NCBI GenBank assembly: GCA_003024985.2 | Contig: PXIH01S0023436.1 | DNA length: 13,261 nt | Reading direction: 5' to 3' (one strand) | DNA from: Euperipatoides rowelli | Taxonomy: Eukaryota > Onychophora > Udeonychophora > Euonychophora > Peripatopsidae | In this document: one piece after another, positions 7,703-13,261 of the stretch | Layout of the letters: each line of letters starts with the position of its first letter | How positions within the stretch are numbered: the first letter of the stretch is position 1 | The notes under the pieces: generated by a model | Told to the model about the DNA's origin: nothing | What the model saw: only the letters and a program-made list of their open reading frames with translations | Databases searched by the model: none | Made by a program: the position numbers and the translations under genes

Positions 7703-8163
7703 AATGTTTCAATTAAGCCAGGCTTGGCTTCAACAGCTAAAATTGGAAGCATTGTGCAATCATCTTTTGGCCAGGTGCCAGGAAGCCAACAAAGTTCTAC
7801 TATTAGCGTGTTGCTTTCTTCAACATCATCTATTTTAGCTCACTCTTCAGTATCAGTTCAGAATGCCAGTCCTCTTGTAAGAGGTTATGTTAACTTACGA
7901 AAACTTCCAATGAGTTTTTATTGGAAGCATAAAACCCATATCTATAGATTCCTTTTAATTCTTTTTACATTGCTGTACTTGATATATTTGATCATTGCAT
8001 TGAGAAATAAATATAGAGAAGCAATGCAATTATTGATTTTCACCATCATTATCTTCATCTATATAAGTGCTAGTTTTATCTATAAACTTTTAGTAATGAA
8101 AAAAATTAAGGTGAAAGAAAGTGTAATGGCCAACATTATCAATAAAAGAAAATTCATCAGACT
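7703..8163 (+). CDS. Internal exon of a membrane protein, tentatively SLC28-type nucleoside transporter
   Basis: A 461-bp exon begins after a pyrimidine-rich acceptor ending TTTTTCTTATAG (7702) and ends before GTAAGTATA (8164). The frame is open for its whole length and is closed by stops lying exactly in the acceptor (TAG 7700-7702) and just after the donor (TAA 8165-8167), as expected for a true internal exon. It starts in phase 0 and ends after the second base of a codon. Residues about 1-60 are Ser/Thr-rich. Then come a basic KHKTH segment, a helix (about 81-100), a loop RNKYREAMQ, a second helix (about 108-129), and a basic tail. This matches the cytosolic N-terminus and first two helices of SLC28 concentrative nucleoside transporters (KEH...FxRALxL pattern), proton- or sodium-coupled plasma-membrane carriers. 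The catalytic core is not in the window, so another multi-pass protein is possible. A start at the TTG 7724 is not needed. Confidence 0.6.
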
Positions 8164-9370
8164 GTAAGTATAAAATATTTTCTAATTCATTTCGGGTTAT
8201 CTTGTGTTCACTGTACATTTTTGTAGGCTAATCCATTGGCAAGGGTTCGAGTCCAGCATACTTTAAAAAAAATTATATACGTTTTTTTCTGTATTATTAT
8301 TATAATAATAAGAATCACAGTGATGTTTTCAATATTATTAAAAAAATTAATAATCCATTTTATTTTACTTTAAGGGTTTTAAATGCATGGGGTATTTTGG
8401 GAAATCTTGTGTAAAACACTCCATACTTACTAGGCGGGCAGAAATGAGATGAACCCTGTTTTGACCTATTAAGTTTTTTTTTTATTGTCTATATCATTTG
8501 TTTATAGGATAAAGACTTGAAAAATAATGGGTACCACTAGGGTACCTTAGGGCAATGGACAAAATTCAAGATGGTGTCATTGACACCCAGAAAAGGAGAT
8601 GCTATGAGATATCTTAATCTACTCATGAATTTATTATTTTTATTTATTTATTTTTGCTGCCTTTTAGTTGTCAAATTTTAATAATAATTCTCTGATGGTA
8701 GTAATCAATCTATTACAAATGTTTGAAATTTTTATTTTGTTTTATGTTCTATCTCTAACAATGTTTTATTTGTTTCTTTTGTTGCAAGTGCTTTGAGGAG
8801 TGTAGTCAATTTGAAAGAAAAAAAAGTGATTAAAATGGAGAATTAAAAATGTTATTTTCAATGAATATACAATATTGTGGAAAATCTGAATGGGATCATG
8901 TTATGCGACAAATGTCAGAATTCTGGAATGGAATTTGGAGTGAAATGTTGATTGCTGAATGATATTTCCAATATGCACCACATATGCTGAATTCATATTA
9001 ACATTTTGAAAATTTTCTCGCATCCGAATCATCAGCATATTGGTGAAGGTTCATGCTGACTCGGATCTGATCATCAACAGCCAACTTGTTAAAGGAATCA
9101 TCAGGATAACTTTGAAACCAGAAACTATGAAGACAAGGACACCAAGCTTCCATATATGCACTCAGAAGAGGATGACCACCAGTGGATGACTAAGAAAGAC
9201 AAGCATAAAGAAGAAATGATAGCTTATATTGAAACAAATGCTAAAGAGTAAAGAGATAGAAGGACTACATATGAAAATACAAGGATACATAGAGCTACTG
9301 AAATCTGACACATCCTGAAAAACCTTTGAACATTCTTACAATGTCTATGATGTAGATAGTTAAGATAGGC
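8164..9370 (+). other. Probable intron/intergenic stretch; faint coding traces near the end
   Basis: The sequence after the donor site has no further exon I can support. It contains T- and A-runs, a possible SINE remnant (8222-8273) and small hairpins such as GGTACC-N5-GGTACC at about 8530-8546. From about 8920 (reading WNGIWSEMLIAE) and at about 9113-9247 (45 codons, acidic then basic) there are frames that may be the eroded N-terminal half of the pseudogene starting at 9371. The match was too weak to include. Confidence 0.45.
8222..8273 (+). mobile_element. Possible tRNA/SINE remnant (B box plus oligo-A)
   Basis: GGGTTCGAGTCC at 8243-8254 is a perfect tRNA B-box match in a GC-richer context. 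It is followed 11 bases later by an A-rich run (8265-8272). No A box or acceptor stem is visible upstream, so this would be only a 3' piece. A chance match is possible. Confidence 0.35.
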
Positions 9371-11240
9371 ACAAAACAAATGAAAGATTTTGAAAATGGA
9401 TGGCCCAAACAAGTGACAACAATGGCACCACACACAAAACATATTCAAGTTGATGTCTCACATGTTTGTGATAGAGAAATAATTTATTCACTTGTAATTG
9501 GTCTGCAAGCAAGCTCTTCTGATATCAATTTGGAAAAAGTTCCAACACATGAGCTATCTTTCGTTCCAACAACATTTTTTGAAATGGAATCTGTAAAAAA
9601 AAATCAATCACGAAAAGACTGTTGAAGGAGATGTATTATCCGAACAGTCACAATGAATATTACTTGGTTTGTGAGTGATAGATCAGCTTTACTGTGGGTA
9701 ATTAATGGCCTGATCATGAATGGTACTGTGAGTGACTAAACATCTTTTTTTCAAATCTTCAATCATTTCAAAGCTCCAAGTAAGTGATGTGTACTTGATG
9801 TTTGATCTCTGTGTGTTAAGCACAAAACACATTGCCAGGCACAATGGCTGGAGTTAGTAAGATCCATCAACTCGCAATGTTATCCCACTATCAACCAAAA
9901 GTCACACAAACAAGAAACAACTTTTAATTCTGATCTGTATTGGAAATGTACAAAATAAAGAATATATTGAACAGTGCACCAAAATCAGCAAGCTGTTAGT
10001 TATAGGGCAGGATGAAACAGCAAAATAAATGTTCAGTTTATATGATTCAAAATGGCTGACTTAAAAACAGTATATAAAGAAATGACTCAACAAGCGAATA
10101 AATTAGAGATGTAAAAAGAAAGCAGACAGGTAATTATTGTTCTGATGGCACAAATGTATTCCTATTGTTTCTCTACCAATACTGACAAATATGACAACCA
10201 CTAGCTGAGAGGCACTAACTCAGTTAGTTACATACTGGGTTGATGGAGCCTCTGACATATACTCCTGGGGACAGATTCGATCCTTGAGGATGCCAGTACC
10301 ACTCCAGTATTTTATGGATTAGGTTCAGAAGTGGGATTTTTCTGTATACATTATAGCTGTTAAATCACCGAGTAGTAAAATCTGTAATACCGGAGGTGGG
10401 AAAATGCACTTCACTAGAACCACACATAGAAACTCAAGAAATCTTGAATTCAGTGAAACAAGGTCACAGAAGAAGAAGCATTGATTAGGTGATGAGGTAG
10501 AAGATTGTAAAAAAAATTGTATATATGTAAATAAACACAGATTTGAGTTAGGAAATATATTTTAAAAATAAATATGACAACCACATTATACATGGAATCA
10601 ACCAGTTAAGGATGATTGTGATTGATATTGAAAACACTTTAAAAAACATAGTGATATAATACCAGACATCTTGGCTGGTCATGCTCACAGTTGATGTAAT
10701 ATTACTGTTTGTCTTTTTGTTATAGGAAAAGCAAAAATAATTAAATTATTACAAAAGAGCTATTATCTCTCAATATTAGGAGAGATGATGGTAAGTATTG
10801 ATGATGTTAACCAATGTTTGCTATGGTTTTCCAAAATGTTCAACTAAATCAGAAGCTAGAATTAAATGTTGGATTAAAACATGGAAAGTATCACTTTATA
10901 TAGCTCCAAAACTTTATTCACTCCCACCAACTATTGAGGCATTTATAGATAATGTGAAACGAGAACACCTTTATATTTGCACCTGGAATAATGCATTAGA
11001 TACTCCACCATTTATTTATAAATTATGAGCAGTATGGTTGATACAAAGACAGTGTTTCAAACTCCTTCTTGCAACTATTGTCCTAGAAAATGTTGCAATT
11101 GCTCCTTAACAGGTTTTAGAATTAATTAAATGTTCATGTGAAAATGCTGTGTCATGCACAAAAGTGTGGTTGTATGAACATGTGCTTTGCCTAGTATAAT
11201 GTTTTTCAATTGTACAAATAATGGGTGTTTAAATACAAAT
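9371..11240 (+). pseudogene. Decayed copy of a multi-copy metazoan protein family with C-terminal CXC-like Cys region
   Basis: Segments of one protein occur in order, with frameshifts and stops. At 9371-9622 comes IIYSLVIGLQASSSDINLEKV, with a THELSFVPT motif. At 9683-9736 comes SALLWVINGLIMNGTVSD, at 9841-9906 GVSKIHQLAMLSHYQPKVT, and at 9906-10025 NKKQLLILI ... KLLVIGQDE. VIIVLMAQMYSY lies before the SINE, and VIDIENTLKN and IIPDILAGHA after it. GKAKIIKLLQKS follows, then the 10798-11028 frame with ARIKCWIKTWKVS and LYSLPPTIEAFIDNVKR. At about 11119-11236 comes LELIKCSCEN, a CGCMN piece and FFNCTNNGC: the residue of a Cys-rich C-terminus resembling a tesmin/TSO1 CXC motif. I recall this architecture from many uncharacterised, high-copy invertebrate proteins. 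Function is unknown to me. The copy is non-functional and appears intronless. Confidence 0.75.
10202..10569 (+). mobile_element. tRNA-derived SINE (about 368 bp) inserted in the CXC-family pseudogene
   Basis: A perfect 15-bp direct repeat, AAATATGACAACCAC, lies at 10187-10201 and 10570-10584. Between them the head has an A-box-like TAACTCAGTTAGT (10216-10228) and a degenerate B-box ATTCGATCC (about 10275-10283). GGCA (10211-10214) pairs with the TGCC about 84 nt from it, so a tRNA-like cloverleaf is plausible. The body ends with an A-run, the 17-mer TTGTATATATGTAAATA (10516-10532), GTTAGG and an AT-rich end. Removing the element and one repeat copy restores continuous pseudogene reading (TDKYDNH to IIHGINQL), which independently confirms the insertion. 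Confidence 0.9.
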
Positions 11241-11395
11241 AAACAGTACAACAATAAAATGGACAAGCAGAAATAATTTTGTTCATTTGATATTTGTACC
11301 ATTAGGCTGATGAAAAATAAATAAATAAGTGAAATTAAAATTTTGGCATTTTAAATTATTATTAATAATTCAAATGGGCAAACTCCATTATTTAA
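11241..11395. other. Short AT-rich spacer
   Basis: This lies between the end of the CXC-family pseudogene and the left end of the 650-bp inverted-repeat element. No gene or structured feature is visible. Confidence 0.5.
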
Positions 11396-12045
11396 AGGTC
11401 AAATGTAACGGATTTTTTTTATTTTTTTTTATTATTGATTTTCAAAGATAATTACTATAAAAAAAATTCCACTGGAAAAAAATAATTTAAAACGCATAAA
11501 AAAAAAGTTATTTAAAAATAAAATTAAGACTATTGTTATCCTCAGTCTGAGATTACAATTTGAAGATTTCACATTTTGTTTTGGGTTTGAGATTATTTGA
11601 TGTTGAAATAGCCTCTACAGCTGTTCTCTTTGTAATGATTTAACATTCAAATAGAGGTATATTCAACTTGCATTAAAGGTCATTTTTGTTTTTAAATAAA
11701 TTGGACCATAATAGCACAAAGGATGAATTTGATTATGATTTTTTACAAGTATTTAAAATGATATCCAGCCTTATGCTGACAAAGATAGCAGATATTCTAT
11801 AGTTAAGTATAGCAAGCTGTATTAATTTATAGCCTATGATGTCACAAAATATCTCCCCTTGTGTGTACAGTTGACAATGTTGTTTTAAGGGTGAGGAGCT
11901 AAAGACAATTATTTAAAAAATTGAATTCTAAATAACTTTTTTTTTTTTAATTTTTTTTTTCTTTTTCTGGTGGAAATTTTTTTTTAGTAAAAATCTTTAA
12001 AAATCAATAATAAAAAAAATTAAAAAAATTTGTTACATTTGACCT
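11396..12045. mobile_element. Non-autonomous DNA transposon (650 bp) with about 130-bp terminal inverted repeats
   Basis: The left arm (about 11394-11527) and right arm (about 11911-12047) are reverse complements with mismatches. The outermost AAAGGTCAAATGTAAC is exact on both sides (11394-11409 with 12032-12047). TTAA abuts AGGTC at both ends (11392-11395 and 12046-12049), suggesting a TTAA target site as used by piggyBac- and Kolobok-type transposases. The second copy near 13038 has ATAA instead, so a TA target (mariner-like), with ends beginning AAGGTC, is an equal alternative. The interior has no open frame of note, so mobilisation would need an enzyme supplied in trans. Confidence 0.85.
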
Positions 12046-12049
12046 TTAA

Positions 12050-12714
12050 GTCAATTGTAAAATTAAAATATATCATTAAATCCTTGTCTGCTGGTCAAAT
12101 AAAGTCATCTTCTTGATATTGGGACCAATCTTGTCACCCACAAGTTGTGGTGTATGAAACTGTACAAACGATTTACAAAAGCTTTATTAAAAACAATGTG
12201 TAGAACATAATAGTAAAGGGTTGGAAACAGATATGCATTAATAATTTTGACCCACATCAAGAGTGATAAGGGTTTACCCTTAAGCACTGTAACTGCCTCC
12301 TGGAACCTAACCAAAACAATGTTCCTGTATAATTTGCTTGACGTTAAAACCAATGTATGGATATGGGATGCCCCAAAAAGTTAAAGGTAGATCAACACTA
12401 TGTTGATTGTCTATTTGGTTCGAAATAGGATACCAAATGTGAGGTTTTTGCACATTGAAGACAGAACCAGTTTGTTGTGAAAAGGCATCTAGAAGCTGAA
12501 AGACTAGGGGCACATGTTCTCTACCATTGACAAAGACTGTCAGGTCATCTACATAGGCTAAGACAACCTGAGTATTCAAGGATGGGAACCAGATAACTGC
12601 ACCCAGTGTGTTCAAGTCAAACAATATGCTATCTATATTGTAAAGAGGTTGGTACTGAGGGGAGACCACTGAGTAGTGAGTAACCCCTCTCTTCACAGGA
12701 AAGGAATAATACAA
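12050..12714 (-). mobile_element. L1/Tx1-like LINE reverse-transcriptase fragment (pseudogene)
   Basis: Two overlapping minus-strand frames (12307-12714, then 12105-12353) give the C-terminal half of a non-LTR reverse transcriptase separated by a frameshift. The first has FPVKRGV, in the position of the GVRQG motif but with the following DPLSP block eroded, then LAYVDDLTVFVNG, the catalytic YxDD box with two aspartates intact. The second has KPLSLLMWVKIINAYLFPTLYYY and FVNRLYSFIHHNLW, the thumb-region pattern after the palm in L1/Tx1-type LINEs. After the stop at 12105-12107 the same frame continues with LYLTSRQGF up to about 12069. No endonuclease domain, start or 3' tail is present. The copy is dead. 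Confidence 0.8.
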
Positions 12715-13037
12715 ACATCCATGATATTTGATTGAAACGTATTTATTTATTCGTATTTATTCAAATACGTATATTTATTCGTGAAGTAGATAATCAATTC
12801 TCTCAATAACTAAGAGCATCAAAAAAAAAGGATAAACCTGGATGAAAGGTGATGATGATTAATGTAGTCAAATGCCTTTCATATGACTAGAAACAAAATG
12901 GCAATGTCCCATAGCCAATGCCACTTGACATAGTGCAAAACCTATTGTAACATGTTAATCCGAGTGTGCAACATATAATATTTTATTCCAAAGTGGAAAG
13001 ACTACAAGACTGTCGGAAAATAAGATTGTCTGTTAAT
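12715..13037. other. Non-coding spacer with short palindromic AT repeats
   Basis: No gene is seen. At about 12737-12783 there are three interspersed words around CGTATTTATT and ATACGTATATTTATTCG, including the self-complementary ATACGTAT. The LINE frame does not continue here, so its 5' truncation point lies near 12715. Confidence 0.5.
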
Positions 13038-13261
13038 AAAGGTCAAATGTAACGGATTTTTTTTATTTATTTTTATTATTGATTTTCAAAGATAATTACT
13101 ATAAAAAAAATCCTCTGGAAATTTTTTTTTTTAAATGCATAAAAAAAAAGTTATTTAAAGATAAAGTTAAGACTATTGCTATCCTCAGTCTGAGATTACA
13201 ATTTGAAGATTCCACATTTTTTGGGGGTCTGAGATTAATTTGATGACAAAATAGTCTCTAC
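13038..13261. mobile_element. Second copy of the 650-bp inverted-repeat element (left end, cut by window)
   Basis: From AAAGGTCAAATGTAAC onward this closely matches 11394-11616 in the same orientation, including the T-runs and the block TATCCTCAGTCTGAGATTAC, with scattered substitutions and small indels. It shows the element is repetitive in this genome and fixes its left boundary. The flank is AATA before AAGG rather than TTAA. The right end is beyond the window. Confidence 0.92.

Noticed and set aside
8530-8590. Small hairpins (GGTACC pair; GGTGTC/GACACC)
   Set aside because: Stems of six bases in AT-rich DNA with no context. Expected by chance at this density.
10725-10790. Apparent small exon: TTTTTGTTATAG acceptor and GATG|GTAAGT donor
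   Set aside because: The family-like reading (LAGHA, then CLF-IGKAKIIKLLQK) runs straight through the supposed acceptor, so the splice-like words are remnants of coding sequence.

Overview
The window looks like gene-poor DNA from an AT-rich invertebrate animal. It is dominated by AT microsatellites, non-LTR retrotransposon pieces, tRNA-derived SINEs with target-site duplications, small inverted-repeat DNA elements, and decayed copies of two gene families that I recall as multi-copy in animals such as cnidarians, crustaceans and molluscs. The phylum cannot be fixed from the sequence. I saw no bacterial or phage gene organisation and no CRISPR array. All family names come from motif recognition by eye, without database searches.

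Layout. 1-107 is a TTATTG/ATT microsatellite. 557-961 is a large imperfect inverted repeat. 1030-1356 is the 3' end of a CR1/L2-like LINE, ending in its microsatellite tail. 1448-2440 has no gene but carries a C-rich tract with G-quadruplex potential on the minus strand. 2446-2703 is a small DNA transposon (MITE). 3022-3713 looks like a Penelope-like element remnant: an intron-like segment, then a segment with the geometry of a decayed type I hammerhead ribozyme, then a short open fragment. 3840-3946 is a 107-bp tRNA-derived SINE on the minus strand with a perfect 18-bp target-site duplication.

4400-6486 is a decayed copy of a ZSWIM/MULE-like gene, with recognisable DDE-transposase-like, NNR-type and SWIM-like pieces in shifting frames. 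7156-7462 is a second tRNA-headed SINE (minus). 7703-8163 is the only stretch I regard as a probable working gene part: a 461-bp internal exon with good splice sites, encoding a Ser-rich segment and two transmembrane helices, tentatively the N-terminal region of an SLC28 concentrative nucleoside transporter.

9371-11240 is a second long pseudogene, from a multi-copy metazoan family that ends in a Cys-rich CXC-like region. It is split by a SINE at 10202-10569 flanked by a perfect 15-bp duplication. 11396-12045 is a 650-bp non-autonomous DNA element with long terminal inverted repeats. The left end of a second copy starts near 13038 and runs off the window. Between them, on the minus strand, lies an L1/Tx1-like reverse-transcriptase fragment (12050-12714) whose reading frame runs up to the end of the first copy.

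The only plausible host gene runs on the plus strand through the 7703-8163 exon. Most of the rest is probably intronic or intergenic transposon sediment. Nested insertions allow relative dating: the CXC-family pseudogene is older than the SINE inside it, and the RT fragment is probably older than the 650-bp element beside it.
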